The notes below the pieces were generated by a model, which worked only from the letters and a program-made list of their open reading frames with translations, searched no databases and was not told the origin of the DNA. The position numbers and the translations under genes were made by a program. Below are positions 1-8,863 of a stretch of 64,000 nucleotides of DNA, piece by piece; the stretch's first letter is position 1; each line of letters starts with the position of its first letter. The stretch comes from [Muricauda] lutisoli (nom. illeg.) (lineage in GTDB: Bacteria; Bacteroidota; Bacteroidia; Flavobacteriales; Flavobacteriaceae), in assembly GCF_017313105.1 (NCBI RefSeq), contig NZ_JAFLND010000005.1, forward strand, positions 1 through 64,000. Direction: 5' to 3'.

Positions 1-115
1 TATTAATTCTACGCTGTCGTTACAATATGTATATGAACTTCTTCTCTTATATTTTACTTCCGAAATCATCCTCTCGGCCCCTCGGAAGCGCCCTGCCTTA
101 TCAGCTAAGCGGGTG
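1..115 (-). other. Leader of a leftward transcript, probably a stable RNA
   Basis: No open frame of note lies here. Read on the minus strand, this stretch follows a strong promoter and begins with GCACCCGCTTAGC, the same start as the tRNA-Lys transcript at 17491. It contains a perfect 7-bp inverted repeat (57-63 with 82-88, CTTCCGA/TCGGAAG). I infer the leader of a tRNA or rRNA operon whose gene lies off the left edge. Nothing further is visible up to about position 300. Confidence 0.4.
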
Positions 116-147
116 CAAATATAGAGAGGTTTAAATGATCTCACAAA
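116..147 (-). promoter_or_regulatory. Leftward promoter, TTTG-N20-TATATTTG
   Basis: On the minus strand TTTG (147-144) is followed after 20 nt by TATATTTG (123-116). This is an exact Bacteroidota -33/-7 pair, and the downstream bases match those of the tRNA-Lys promoter in this window. Confidence 0.6.
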
Positions 148-305
148 ACAATTTTGCAATTTTTTTTAAAAAAATTACATTTCATTGATTTACAGACTTT
201 TAATATAGGAATAATTTTAAATCGAGCCAAAGAACCATCAAAAATATTTTATACATATATATAAGACCCTGATTGATTAGAACTTACAAATACAACCACT
301 TCCTA

Positions 306-336
306 TTGTAAGCATCAAATCAAGATAGTATCTTTG
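306..336 (+). promoter_or_regulatory. thrS operon promoter
   Basis: TTG (306-308), 20 nt, then TATCTTTG (329-336) matches the Bacteroidota TTG/TAnnTTTG promoter. It lies 26 nt upstream of the thrS start codon. Confidence 0.6.
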
Positions 337-362
337 GCACCATCCAAAATAAAGGAGCGTAA

Positions 363-2303
363 ATGATTCATATTACATTGCCAGATGGCGCAGTAAAGAA
401 AGTTCCAGAAGGAACTACACCCATGGAGGTTGCTAAAAGCATCAGTGAAGGTTTAGCTAGAAATGTTATTTCGGCAAAATTCAACGACACCACCGTTGAA
501 ACTGTTACACCTTTAAAGGAGAACGGTACCCTTACCTTATATACTTGGAAAGATGATGAAGGCAAAAAAGCTTTTTGGCACTCGACTTCGCATGTAGTGG
601 CACAGGCATTGGAGGAACTCTATCCTGGAATTAAACTCACTATTGGCCCCGCCATTGAGAACGGTTTTTATTATGATGTTGATTTTGGAGACCAGTCCAT
701 TTCCGAAAAGGATTTTCCAAAAATTGAGAAAAAAGCTTTGGAGATCGCTCGCGGCAAACATGACTACAATATGCGAAGTGTTTCAAAAGCCGATGCGCTT
801 TCCTATTATAAGGAACAAGGCAATGAATATAAGGTTGAACTCATCGAAAACCTTGATGACGGTACCATTACCTTTTGCGACCACAGCACTTTTACCGATC
901 TATGCCGTGGTGGACACATTCCAAACACGGGAATCATAAAAGCTATCAAATTGTTGAGTGTTGCCGGTGCCTACTGGAGAGGTGACGAAAACAATACACA
1001 GTTGACGCGTGTTTATGGCATTTCCTTTCCAAAACAAAAGGAACTCACCGAATACTTGCAGCTTTTGGAAGAGGCCAAGAAAAGAGACCATAGAAAACTG
1101 GGCAAGGAATTAGAGCTTTTCACTTTCTCGCAAAAAGTAGGACAAGGTCTTCCTTTGTGGTTGCCCAATGGTGCCGCTCTACGAGAGCGCTTGGAACAAT
1201 TCCTAAAGAAAGCACAGAAGAAAGCAGGCTACGAAATGGTGGTTACCCCCCACATTGGTCAAAAGGAACTATACGTTACCTCGGGCCACTATGCCAAATA
1301 CGGAGAAGATAGCTTTCAGCCCATCCACACGCCCAAAGAGGACGAAGAGTTCCTGTTGAAACCTATGAACTGTCCGCACCATTGCGAGATATACAACAGT
1401 CATCCGTTCAGCTATAAAGATTTACCAAAGCGATATGCTGAATTCGGTACCGTATACAGATATGAACAAAGTGGAGAGTTACATGGTCTTACCAGAGTAA
1501 GAGGATTCACTCAAGACGATGCCCACATTTTTTGCACCACGGAACAATTGAACGACGAGTTCAAAAATGTAATTGACCTTACACTATATGTATTGAACTC
1601 GCTAGGCTTTGAAGATTTTACTGCCCAGGTATCTGTAAGGGATTTGGAAAACCCTGACAAATACATTGGCAACACGGACGACTGGGAAAAAGCCGAGCAG
1701 GCCATCATAAACGCTGCTGAAGAAAAATGCTTGAACTACGTGGTTGAGAGTGGTGAGGCTGCTTTTTACGGCCCCAAGTTGGATTTTATGATCAAGGATG
1801 CCCTTGGAAGAAACTGGCAATTGGGAACCATTCAGGTGGATTACAACCTACCCAAGCGTTTCGACCTCACCTATAAAGGAAGTGACAATGAGCTGCACAG
1901 GCCCGTGATGATTCACCGTGCGCCTTTTGGAAGCATGGAACGATTCGTGGCTTTATTATTGGAGCATACTGGCGGGAACTTCCCATTGTGGTTGATTCCA
2001 ACCCAGGCTATCGTTCTGCCCGTCAGTGAGAAACACGAAAAATATGCGGAAAAAGTTTTGAATTCGTTAGAAAATCACGAAATTCGCGCGCTCATTGATA
2101 AGAGGAACGAGACGGTAGGGAAAAAAATCCGTGAGGCAGAACTCAAGAAAATCCCTTTCATGATTATTGTCGGGGAACAGGAAGAAGAGTCTGCGACCAT
2201 TTCTGTAAGGCGACATGGAGGTGAAGATTTGGGCAGTTTAAGCGTAGATGCATTTTCAGACTTGGTAACTACTGAAATAAATAGTACCTTAAAGTCGTTC
2301 TAA
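363..2303 (+). CDS. thrS: Threonyl-tRNA synthetase
   Basis: Cytoplasmic class II aminoacyl-tRNA synthetase that charges tRNA-Thr. The 646 residues match the usual length. The order seen is an N-terminal TGS domain (about 1-61), the editing domain with HxxxH at H73/H77, the catalytic core with the zinc-site segment MNCPHHCEIY (about residue 336), motif 2 around RYEQSGELHGL, motif 3 HRAPFGSMERF, and a C-terminal HGTP anticodon-binding domain. The ATG is preceded by AAAGGAG, unusual in a phylum that rarely relies on Shine-Dalgarno pairing. It is the first gene of a thrS-infC-rpmI-rplT cluster, a widely conserved arrangement. No T-box or other leader structure was recognised. Confidence 0.97.
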   Translation: MIHITLPDGAVKKVPEGTTPMEVAKSISEGLARNVISAKFNDTTVETVTPLKENGTLTLYTWKDDEGKKAFWHSTSHVVAQALEELYPGIKLTIGPAIENGFYYDVDFGDQSISEKDFPKIEKKALEIARGKHDYNMRSVSKADALSYYKEQGNEYKVELIENLDDGTITFCDHSTFTDLCRGGHIPNTGIIKAIKLLSVAGAYWRGDENNTQLTRVYGISFPKQKELTEYLQLLEEAKKRDHRKLGKELELFTFSQKVGQGLPLWLPNGAALRERLEQFLKKAQKKAGYEMVVTPHIGQKELYVTSGHYAKYGEDSFQPIHTPKEDEEFLLKPMNCPHHCEIYNSHPFSYKDLPKRYAEFGTVYRYEQSGELHGLTRVRGFTQDDAHIFCTTEQLNDEFKNVIDLTLYVLNSLGFEDFTAQVSVRDLENPDKYIGNTDDWEKAEQAIINAAEEKCLNYVVESGEAAFYGPKLDFMIKDALGRNWQLGTIQVDYNLPKRFDLTYKGSDNELHRPVMIHRAPFGSMERFVALLLEHTGGNFPLWLIPTQAIVLPVSEKHEKYAEKVLNSLENHEIRALIDKRNETVGKKIREAELKKIPFMIIVGEQEEESATISVRRHGGEDLGSLSVDAFSDLVTTEINSTLKSF

Positions 2304-2333
2304 GAAATTAAGTTTAATTAAAAAGTTTACGTC

Positions 2334-2891
2334 ATAGCAATTAGAAGAAGATTTAGACCCCAACCAAGGAGGGAAAATAAAAACCCTCACAACATCAATG
2401 AGAAAATAAAAGCCCGAGAAGTAAGGCTTGTCGGCGATAATGTTGAAATGGGTGTTTATCCCATTTCCAAAGCAAGGGATATAGCCAACGAACAGGAGTT
2501 GGATTTGGTGGAAATTTCCCCAAAAGCCGATCCACCTGTTTGCAAGGTGATGGATTATAAAAAGTTTCTTTACGAACAAAAGAAACGTGACAAGGCCATG
2601 AAGGCCAAGGCGAGTAAAGTTGTCGTAAAGGAAATAAGGTTTGGACCACAAACTGATGACCATGATTATGAATTCAAGAAAAGACATGCAGAGAAATTCT
2701 TGAAAGATGGTGCCAAACTTAAAGCCTATGTGTTCTTTAAGGGACGATCTATCGTTTACAAAGATCAAGGCGAAATATTACTGTTAAGACTGGCCCAAGA
2801 GCTCGAAGAGCTAGGGAAAGTTGAACAGATGCCTAAATTGGAAGGCAAGCGTATGACCATGTTCATCGCACCCAAGACAAATAAAAAATAA
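2334..2891 (+). CDS. infC: Translation initiation factor IF-3, ATA start codon
   Basis: IF-3 binds the 30S subunit, prevents premature 50S joining and rejects non-canonical start codons. The frame is open from the in-frame stop at 2319-2321 and contains no ATG, GTG or TTG before ATG 2448. Starting at 2448 would remove about 38 residues of the conserved N-terminal domain. Translating from ATA at 2334 gives [M]-A-I-R-R-R-F-R-P, the family's usual start, and a normal length of 185 residues. The body carries the IF-3 segments [16 protein letters not shown] and [15 protein letters not shown] rare start is expected because IF-3 represses its own mRNA through it (E. coli uses ATT). ATT at 2340 is the only near alternative. 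Confidence 0.9.
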   Translation: MAIRRRFRPQPRRENKNPHNINEKIKAREVRLVGDNVEMGVYPISKARDIANEQELDLVEISPKADPPVCKVMDYKKFLYEQKKRDKAMKAKASKVVVKEIRFGPQTDDHDYEFKKRHAEKFLKDGAKLKAYVFFKGRSIVYKDQGEILLLRLAQELEELGKVEQMPKLEGKRMTMFIAPKTNKK

Positions 2892-2939
2892 AAACTGAAC
2901 CCTGGTTCGGTATAATAAGCGGAGTTAAATACTAGGAAA

Positions 2940-3137
2940 ATGCCTAAGATGAAAACAAAATCCAGTGCCAAAAAGCGTTTTAAGCTTACAGGAACTGGTA
3001 AAATCAAAAGAAAGCACGCTTTTAAGAGTCACATTCTGACAAAAAAGTCTAAAAAGCGTAAGCTAAAGTTGACACATTCCACTTTGGTTCACAAGGCGGA
3101 TGAGGACAACATCAAAGAACAATTGCGTTTAAAATAA
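2940..3137 (+). CDS. rpmI: Large ribosomal subunit protein bL35
   Basis: A small, very basic 65-residue protein of the 50S subunit. It shows the typical [20 protein letters not shown] start and Lys/Arg-rich body of bL35. It follows infC by 48 bp, as in most bacteria. The gap holds a short GAACC-CT-GGTTC hairpin (2897-2908) whose role is unknown. Confidence 0.96.
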   Translation: MPKMKTKSSAKKRFKLTGTGKIKRKHAFKSHILTKKSKKRKLKLTHSTLVHKADEDNIKEQLRLK

Positions 3138-3187
3138 TTGTTCACCGGTACATTATTTATTAACCATGGAGTCGGGCTCATAAAAGT

Positions 3188-3202
3188 TCTCAATAATTGA
3201 GA
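3188..3202 (+). other. Hairpin between rpmI and rplT
   Basis: TCTCAA-TAA-TTGAGA forms a perfect 6-bp stem in the 91-bp gap before rplT. It could belong to an L20 autoregulatory leader, as known in other phyla, but the stem is too short to assign. Confidence 0.25.
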
Positions 3203-3228
3203 CGCCTGCTACAAAAAAATGACACATT

Positions 3229-3573
3229 ATGCCAAGATCAGTAAATTCAGTTGCTTCAAGAGCTAGAAGAAAAAAAGTGATGAAGCAAGCCAAAGGTTAC
3301 TTTGGAAGACGTAAAAACGTTTGGACAGTAGCCAAAAATGCGGTAGAAAAAGCAATGCTTTATGCTTACCGCGATAGAAGAAACAAAAAGCGTACTTTCC
3401 GCTCTTTATGGATTACCCGTATTAATGCTGGAGCCAGGATGCACGGAATGTCTTACTCTCAATTTATGGGGAAGGTAAAAGCCAATGGAATTGAACTTAA
3501 CAGAAAAGTTCTCGCCGATTTGGCCATGAACCATCCAGATGCTTTTAAAGCAATTGTTGAGAAAGTAAAGTAA
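3229..3573 (+). CDS. rplT: Large ribosomal subunit protein bL20
   Basis: 50S protein needed early in subunit assembly, which in several bacteria also represses its own operon. The 114 residues begin [20 protein letters not shown] and contain the family segments [12 protein letters not shown] and [11 protein letters not shown]. It is the last gene of the thrS-infC-rpmI-rplT group and is followed closely by a strong terminator. Confidence 0.97.
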   Translation: MPRSVNSVASRARRKKVMKQAKGYFGRRKNVWTVAKNAVEKAMLYAYRDRRNKKRTFRSLWITRINAGARMHGMSYSQFMGKVKANGIELNRKVLADLAMNHPDAFKAIVEKVK

Positions 3574-3604
3574 AAAGCTAATATAAACTTACCCCGCTTA
3601 TTTG

Positions 3605-3635
3605 GATCCCGCCTTGTGCGGGATCTTTTATTTTA
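3605..3635 (+). terminator. Intrinsic terminator after rplT
   Basis: The stem GATCCCGC (3605-3612) pairs with GCGGGATC (3618-3625) and is followed by TTTTATTTTA. Confidence 0.9.
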
Positions 3636-3687
3636 GGGTCTTCAAGGATGTAAATTTACAACTGATCTCTAGCTTACGACTTTTCCA

Positions 3688-4110
3688 CTATTGACCATAA
3701 GCGGTTAACACCAACTTTCTTCCCGAGGCATGGTTTCTATGTTCGCACAGGTAAATACCTTGCCATATTCCCATGTTCAATTTCCCCTTTGTTATGGGTA
3801 TCTGAACAGAAGCACCCATCAACGAAGCTTTTATATGGGCGGGCATATCATCCGGCCCTTCATAGTTATGCACATAATAGGGCGCATCTTCAGGCACCAT
3901 TTTGTTAATGTGGCTCTCGAAATCCGTTCTCACCGTTGGATCGGCATTTTCATTGATCGTTAAACTGGCCGAAGTATGCTTAATAAACACCTGTAAAAAG
4001 CCTGTATTCATCTTTCGGAGTTCTGGCATCGCATCCAAAACAGTATCTGTAATCAAATGGAACCCTCTGGAGTACGACCGTAATTGTATTTCTTTCTGAT
4101 AAAAATTCAT
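3688..4110 (-). CDS. YjbQ family protein (UPF0047)
   Basis: Member of the YjbQ/UPF0047 family, some of whose members have weak thiamine-phosphate synthase activity. The in vivo role is unsettled. The 140-residue product shows the hallmark segments HTSASLTINENADP (about 44-57), MPAHIKASLMG and GIWQGIYLCEHR near the C-terminus. A longer frame reaches 4221, but its extra 37 residues are not family-like and run into the divergent HAD gene, so I place the start at ATG 4110, giving MNFYQKEIQLRS. It is transcribed alone, convergent with rplT. Confidence 0.88.
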   Translation of the reverse strand: MNFYQKEIQLRSYSRGFHLITDTVLDAMPELRKMNTGFLQVFIKHTSASLTINENADPTVRTDFESHINKMVPEDAPYYVHNYEGPDDMPAHIKASLMGASVQIPITKGKLNMGIWQGIYLCEHRNHASGRKLVLTAYGQ

Positions 4111-4183
4111 GTAAAAAACATTCTTTGACCTCAAATTAATATAAAGTTTACCAAAACAAGGAACCATTTCCATGAATAACAAA

Positions 4184-4191
4184 TAACTTTG
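4184..4191 (+). promoter_or_regulatory. -7 element of the HAD hydrolase gene
   Basis: TAACTTTG fits TAnnTTTG and lies 17 nt before the start codon. The -33 region is weak. Confidence 0.4.
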
Positions 4192-4208
4192 CAGCTTAAT
4201 TAGTTGGA

Positions 4209-5000
4209 ATGGACCTATCACAAATAAAAATGGTGGTTACCGATATGGATGGAACACTTTTGAATTCCAAACATGAAGTAAGCTCCCGATTTTTTGAAAT
4301 CTACGAAGAACTCAAAAAGAAAAACATTGCCTTTGTTGCCGCCAGTGGAAGACAGTACCACAGCATGGTGGACAAATTGGAGTCCATCAAAAATGAGATT
4401 TTGGTCATTGCGGAGAACGGTGCCCTGATCAAGAAACAAGAGGAAACCTTACTTACAACCCCTATCAATACATCCGAGGTGCATCGAATTTTGGACACTG
4501 TGCGTCCACTGGAAAATGTACATCCTGTATTGTGCTGCCAAAACAATGCATTTGTAGGCGGGGACTCCAATGAGTTTATTGATATGCTTAAAGAATACTA
4601 TTCCGAATTCGAGATCGTTGAAGATCAAAAGCAAGTGGATGCGGAGGTGCTCAAAATAGCCATTTACCATTTTGAAAATTCTGAAAAACACATTTATCCC
4701 AACGTGAAACACCTGGAAGGTGACCTAAAAGTAAAAGTATCAGGGGCCAATTGGGTTGATGTATCCGATTTGAATGCGCATAAAGGATACGCCCTAAAAA
4801 AAGTGATGGACGAATTTCAGATTGCATCGCATGAGATTATGGTCTTTGGGGATTACAACAACGATCTGGAAATGCTAGAGCTGTCCGATTACAGTTTTGC
4901 CATGGCCAACGCGCACCCCAATGTGCTGAAAACCGCCAAATACACCACCCGCAGCAACGATGAATTTGGTGTGGAACGAATATTGGAAAAGTTGCTTTAG
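4209..5000 (+). CDS. HAD-superfamily Cof-type phosphatase
   Basis: Predicted cytosolic Mg-dependent phosphatase of HAD subclass IIB, which usually acts on sugar phosphates or related small phosphoesters. The 263 residues carry motif I DMDGTLLNS (about 11-19), motif II ASGR, and motif IV GDYNNDLEML near the C-terminus, with the C2-type cap domain between. Length and motif order fit the Cof/YbiV group. The substrate cannot be read from sequence. It is monocistronic by context and divergent from the YjbQ gene. Confidence 0.9.
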   Translation: MDLSQIKMVVTDMDGTLLNSKHEVSSRFFEIYEELKKKNIAFVAASGRQYHSMVDKLESIKNEILVIAENGALIKKQEETLLTTPINTSEVHRILDTVRPLENVHPVLCCQNNAFVGGDSNEFIDMLKEYYSEFEIVEDQKQVDAEVLKIAIYHFENSEKHIYPNVKHLEGDLKVKVSGANWVDVSDLNAHKGYALKKVMDEFQIASHEIMVFGDYNNDLEMLELSDYSFAMANAHPNVLKTAKYTTRSNDEFGVERILEKLL

Positions 5001-5087
5001 TTTCGAAACAATATTCCATACCTATCCCCTGAGTAATTTGCTTTCGTAAAATTTGTACCTTAAAGGACAAACTATAAAAGCAACACT

Positions 5088-5975
5088 ATGGCACCTTTAA
5101 AAAAAGAAGACATTAAACAAGAGGTCTTTGACCTTTATGATAAATATGCCCACAACCAGATAGACCGTAGGGAGTTTATGGAAAAGCTTTCCGTGTATGC
5201 CGTTGGCGGCATTACTATGGCTTCGTTGATGAGCTTTATTATGCCCAATTACAAGGATACACTCACCGTATCGCCCAATGACCCGGAACTGGACTCCAAA
5301 TTCATCACATACAACTCTCCAAAAGGTGGTGGTGAAATCAAAGGCTTGCTGTCCAAACCAAAAAACAGCACAGGTAAAATGGGCGGTATTGTAGTAGTAC
5401 ATGAAAATCGGGGCCTTAATCCTTACATTGAAGATGTTGGGCGTAGAGCGGCCAAAGCAGGATTCATTTCCTTGGCTCCAGATGCACTTACACCACTTGG
5501 AGGATACCCTGGAAACGATGATGACGGCAGAACAATGCAGCGGAAACGAGATCGTAACGAGATGTTGGAAGATTTCATTGCTGCCTACAATTATCTCAAA
5601 AACCATGAGGATTGTAACGGTAAAGTAGGTGTTGTAGGTTTCTGTTTTGGTGGATGGATATCGAACATGATGGCCGTAAAAGTTCCAGATTTAGCAGCAG
5701 CAGTTCCGTTTTATGGTAGTCAACCCGCAGATGATGAAGTAGCACAGATCAATGCCCCTTTATTAATTCACTATGCGGGATTGGATGAAAGAGTTAATGC
5801 TGGTTGGGAAGATTATAAAACTAAACTGAACGAACTCGACAAGGATTATGAAGTGCATTTTTATCCAGATGTCAACCATGGGTTCCACAATAATACAACC
5901 CCCCGTTTTGATAAGGCCTCAGCCGATTTGGCTTGGAAAAGGACTATAGATTTCTTTAAGGAGCACTTGAGTTAG
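5088..5975 (+). CDS. Dienelactone hydrolase family protein
   Basis: Alpha/beta hydrolase of the dienelactone hydrolase family. The cysteine nucleophile is in GFCFGGW (C186), with the likely acid in GLDERV (D233) and base in DVNHGFH (H264), so the Cys-Asp-His triad is intact. About 55 extra N-terminal residues include DRREFMEKLSVYAVGG followed by a hydrophobic run, resembling a twin-arginine signal, so export or membrane anchoring is likely. Similar exported homologues exist in Bacteroidota, but the substrate is unknown. Its end overlaps the end of the convergent gene by 4 bp. Confidence 0.88.
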   Translation: MAPLKKEDIKQEVFDLYDKYAHNQIDRREFMEKLSVYAVGGITMASLMSFIMPNYKDTLTVSPNDPELDSKFITYNSPKGGGEIKGLLSKPKNSTGKMGGIVVVHENRGLNPYIEDVGRRAAKAGFISLAPDALTPLGGYPGNDDDGRTMQRKRDRNEMLEDFIAAYNYLKNHEDCNGKVGVVGFCFGGWISNMMAVKVPDLAAAVPFYGSQPADDEVAQINAPLLIHYAGLDERVNAGWEDYKTKLNELDKDYEVHFYPDVNHGFHNNTTPRFDKASADLAWKRTIDFFKEHLS

Positions 5976-7222
5976 GTCTTCTGTTTCTTTTTACGGGCAG
6001 CAGGAAACAACACATTGTTCAAGATCAATCGGTACCCAGGTGAAGTGGGGTGGAGTTCCAATTCCGTTTTAGGGTCTCCTACCCTATGCTGATAATCCTC
6101 GGGGTCATGACCTCCATAAAAGGTAAAGAATCCTTTGCCTTTAATGCCATGTATGTACCTTGCCTCCCCGTTGATTTTATTCTCACCAAGCACCATTACC
6201 GTTGGTTTTACTTGGCTTCGTGTGTATGCTGTGGTCTGACCCATAAACCCCTTCACCAAACTGGTATGGTTTTGTGTCAACATAGTGGGTACAGGGTCCC
6301 ATTTGGCCGAAAATTCCATCAAAGAGAAATAATCGGATTCTTTGGGCACATTGGCCCTTTTATTGGTCATATCGATGGACGAAAACTCATAGCGGATGGG
6401 ATTTCTTTCCAAGGTGAAATTGGTAAAAGCGAATGTATTGCTAAAATCCAATTTGGCCTGATAATTCGCATCGGAAGGGTCACCATCGAACATTGGCTCG
6501 CAGATATCCACATCTTCGGCAGCCAATGCAATATCAAAACTATCGGTAGCGGAACACATGGCAAACATAAACCCACCACCAATTACATAATTCCTGATTT
6601 TTAGGGCTACGGCAAGCTTCTCTTCGGAAACCTTGTCATACCCCAAGCTTTGAGCCAACTCCTCTGCATTGGCCTTTTCCTCAATGTACCATGGAGCTGC
6701 TCTGTAATGTCCATAGAAGCGCCCATATTGTCCAGTGAAATCTTCATGATGGAGATGCAGCCAATCATACAAGGCCAACTTATCGCCCAGTACTTCGGTA
6801 TCATAAATGGTAGTATAGGGAATCTCCGCATAGGTAAGCACCATGGTCACGGCATCGTCCCAAGGCTGGTTTCCTTTTGGGGAATACACCGCAATCTTTG
6901 GTGCTTTTTCTAGTATGACGGCATCTTGGTTTTGGGATGGACTACTGATTTCGTCCAGTATTTGAGTCGCCTGTCCGTCGGAAAGTACTTCAAACGAAAC
7001 ACCCCGTATTTGGCACTCCTTGCGAATGGCCTCTCCATCGGGCAATATAAAAGAGCCTCCTCGATAGTTGAGCAGCCATTGCACCTTTTGCTGTTTGGAG
7101 AGCACCCAATAGGTTATTCCGTAAGCTTTTAAATGGTTTTTCTGCCCCTCGGCATCCATTGGGATTAGGATAACTGAAGCAAAAGATTGAAAAGTAAGTA
7201 GTAAAAAAAATGCTAAAAGCAC
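5972..7222 (-). CDS. Secreted protein often labelled 'asparagine synthetase B'
   Basis: Homologues in Flavobacteriia are commonly annotated as asparagine synthetase B, but I see neither an N-terminal Cys glutaminase nor the SGGxDS ATP-pyrophosphatase motif. What is visible is a signal peptide (LLAFFLLLTFQSFA), then a segment IAVYSPKGNQPWDDAV and a turn GGGFMFAMCSATDSFD. The latter resembles the nucleophile elbow of class I glutamine-amidotransferase-like folds, with Cys as candidate nucleophile. The start is uncertain. ATG 7300 adds 26 residues and overlaps dnaB by 38 bp, while GTG 7222 leaves a clean signal peptide, so I prefer the latter. Function unknown; probably periplasmic. Confidence 0.75.
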   Translation of the reverse strand: MLLAFFLLLTFQSFASVILIPMDAEGQKNHLKAYGITYWVLSKQQKVQWLLNYRGGSFILPDGEAIRKECQIRGVSFEVLSDGQATQILDEISSPSQNQDAVILEKAPKIAVYSPKGNQPWDDAVTMVLTYAEIPYTTIYDTEVLGDKLALYDWLHLHHEDFTGQYGRFYGHYRAAPWYIEEKANAEELAQSLGYDKVSEEKLAVALKIRNYVIGGGFMFAMCSATDSFDIALAAEDVDICEPMFDGDPSDANYQAKLDFSNTFAFTNFTLERNPIRYEFSSIDMTNKRANVPKESDYFSLMEFSAKWDPVPTMLTQNHTSLVKGFMGQTTAYTRSQVKPTVMVLGENKINGEARYIHGIKGKGFFTFYGGHDPEDYQHRVGDPKTELELHPTSPGYRLILNNVLFPAARKKKQKT

Positions 7223-7262
7223 ACCTCTGATTTCTGTTCGAGGTGATAAAAAAGCAATTGTT

Positions 7263-8810
7263 TTAGAAAGGCACGTCATTATCATCTGGGTCATCGTCAC
7301 TGTTCATTGCGCTACCAAATGCATCGTCCGTACTCGGAAGATTTGGTGTCGCAAAGGGATTTTCTTCGTCCGCATTCATCTTCGATTGGAATTCGAATGG
7401 GGAATCAAAGTCATCCAAGTTATCAAATTTACCCAGAGCACCCACAAATTTTAACCTAATATTTTCCAAACCTCCATTACGGTGTTTGGCCACAATGAAC
7501 TCTGCTTGACCTTGGGTGGGGGTGCGTTCTTCATCGTCCCACTCATCAATTTTATAATATTCGGGTCTGTAAATGAAAGATACGATATCCGCATCCTGCT
7601 CAATGGCCCCTGATTCCCTCAAATCCGAAAGAATAGGTCGCTTACTGCCTCCACGGGTCTCCACAGCCCTCGATAACTGGGACAGTGCAATTACAGGAAC
7701 ATTGAGTTCCTTGGCCAATGCTTTTAGGTTCCTTGAAATAGTTGAAATCTCCTGTTCACGATTCCCTCCTTTTTGACTTCCCCCAGCAGTCATAAGCTGC
7801 AAATAATCAATCACAATGAGCTTAATGTCGTGTTGTGAGGCTAAACGTCTTGCTTTGGCCCGAAGGTCAAAAATTGAAAGGGAAGGCGTATCATCAATAA
7901 ACAAAGGCGCCTTTTCCAAAGTTTTTACTTTAACATTCAACTGTTCCCACTCGTGCTTTTCCAGTTTACCTGTTCTTAATTTTTCCGAGGACAAGCCTGT
8001 TTCTGAAGAAATCAAACGGGTAATCAACTGTACAGATGACATTTCCAGGGAGAAAAAGGCAACGGGAATTTCGGAGTTTACAGCGATGTTACGTGCCATG
8101 GAAAGGGTCAGTGCGGTTTTACCCATACCCGGACGTGCCGCCACGATGATCAAATCACTGGGCTGCCAACCAGAGGTAAGTTTGTCCAACTTATCAAAAC
8201 CGGAAGGAATTCCACTCAAGCCCTCTTTATTGGAAATTTCCTCAATGCGTTTTTTGGCCTGAATCACCAAATTTTGGGCAGTCTCAGCAGAACGCTTTAA
8301 ATTTCCTTGTGTTACTTCGTATAATTTTGCCTCTGCATTGTCCAAAAGGTCAAATACGTCGGTTGCATCACTATAAGCTTCCTCAATAATATCGTTGGAT
8401 ATTTTGATCAAGCTACGCTGAATGTATTTTTGGAGTATGATTCTTGCGTGAAACTCAATATGCGCCGAAGAAGCCACTTTTTGGGTGAGCTTTATCAAAT
8501 AAAAATCACCTCCTACAGCTTCCAGCTTCCCATCTTTCTTTAATTGGGACGAAACAGTTAATAAATCCACTGGTTCGGAAGATTCGAACAATTTAAAGAT
8601 GGCTTCGTAAATATATTTATGGGAATCCTTGTAAAAAACGTCTGGGTGAAGAATATCGATCACTTCATCAACGCCTTTTTTGTCAATCATCATAGCACCC
8701 AACACAACCTCCTCTAAATCAACGGCTTGAGGCGGTATTTTACCTTTCTCCAGGTTGATAAGTGCAGATTTGTCCACTCGATGTCCAGCAATGGGGCTAG
8801 GTTTTTCCAT
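7263..8810 (-). CDS. dnaB: Replicative DNA helicase DnaB
   Basis: Hexameric 5'-3' helicase of the replication fork. The 515 residues comprise the N-terminal primase-interaction domain (about 25-130), a linker, and a RecA-like C-terminal domain with Walker A ARPGMGKT (225-232), Walker B LIVIDYLQLM and the DnaB signature around LSQLSRAVE. The C-terminal tail is acidic (DDDPDDNDVPF). No intein is present. The upstream 167 bp contains DnaA-box-like repeats. The next gene downstream follows closely on the same strand. Confidence 0.97.
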   Translation of the reverse strand: MEKPSPIAGHRVDKSALINLEKGKIPPQAVDLEEVVLGAMMIDKKGVDEVIDILHPDVFYKDSHKYIYEAIFKLFESSEPVDLLTVSSQLKKDGKLEAVGGDFYLIKLTQKVASSAHIEFHARIILQKYIQRSLIKISNDIIEEAYSDATDVFDLLDNAEAKLYEVTQGNLKRSAETAQNLVIQAKKRIEEISNKEGLSGIPSGFDKLDKLTSGWQPSDLIIVAARPGMGKTALTLSMARNIAVNSEIPVAFFSLEMSSVQLITRLISSETGLSSEKLRTGKLEKHEWEQLNVKVKTLEKAPLFIDDTPSLSIFDLRAKARRLASQHDIKLIVIDYLQLMTAGGSQKGGNREQEISTISRNLKALAKELNVPVIALSQLSRAVETRGGSKRPILSDLRESGAIEQDADIVSFIYRPEYYKIDEWDDEERTPTQGQAEFIVAKHRNGGLENIRLKFVGALGKFDNLDDFDSPFEFQSKMNADEENPFATPNLPSTDDAFGSAMNSDDDPDDNDVPF

Positions 8811-8863
8811 GAATACGAAAGTAGCTAATTAACCTTTAGTTAACTTTAATTTAGACGAACACG

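Noticed and set aside
2289-2768. 159-codon frame antisense to infC
   Set aside because: Shadow of a well-supported gene, with a low-quality hydrophobic translation.
2448-2891. infC starting at the first ATG
   Set aside because: It would remove about 38 conserved N-terminal residues; the ATA start restores the normal IF-3 N-terminus.
4111-4221. 37-residue N-terminal extension of the YjbQ protein
   Set aside because: The extension is not family-like and overlaps the divergent HAD gene and its promoter.
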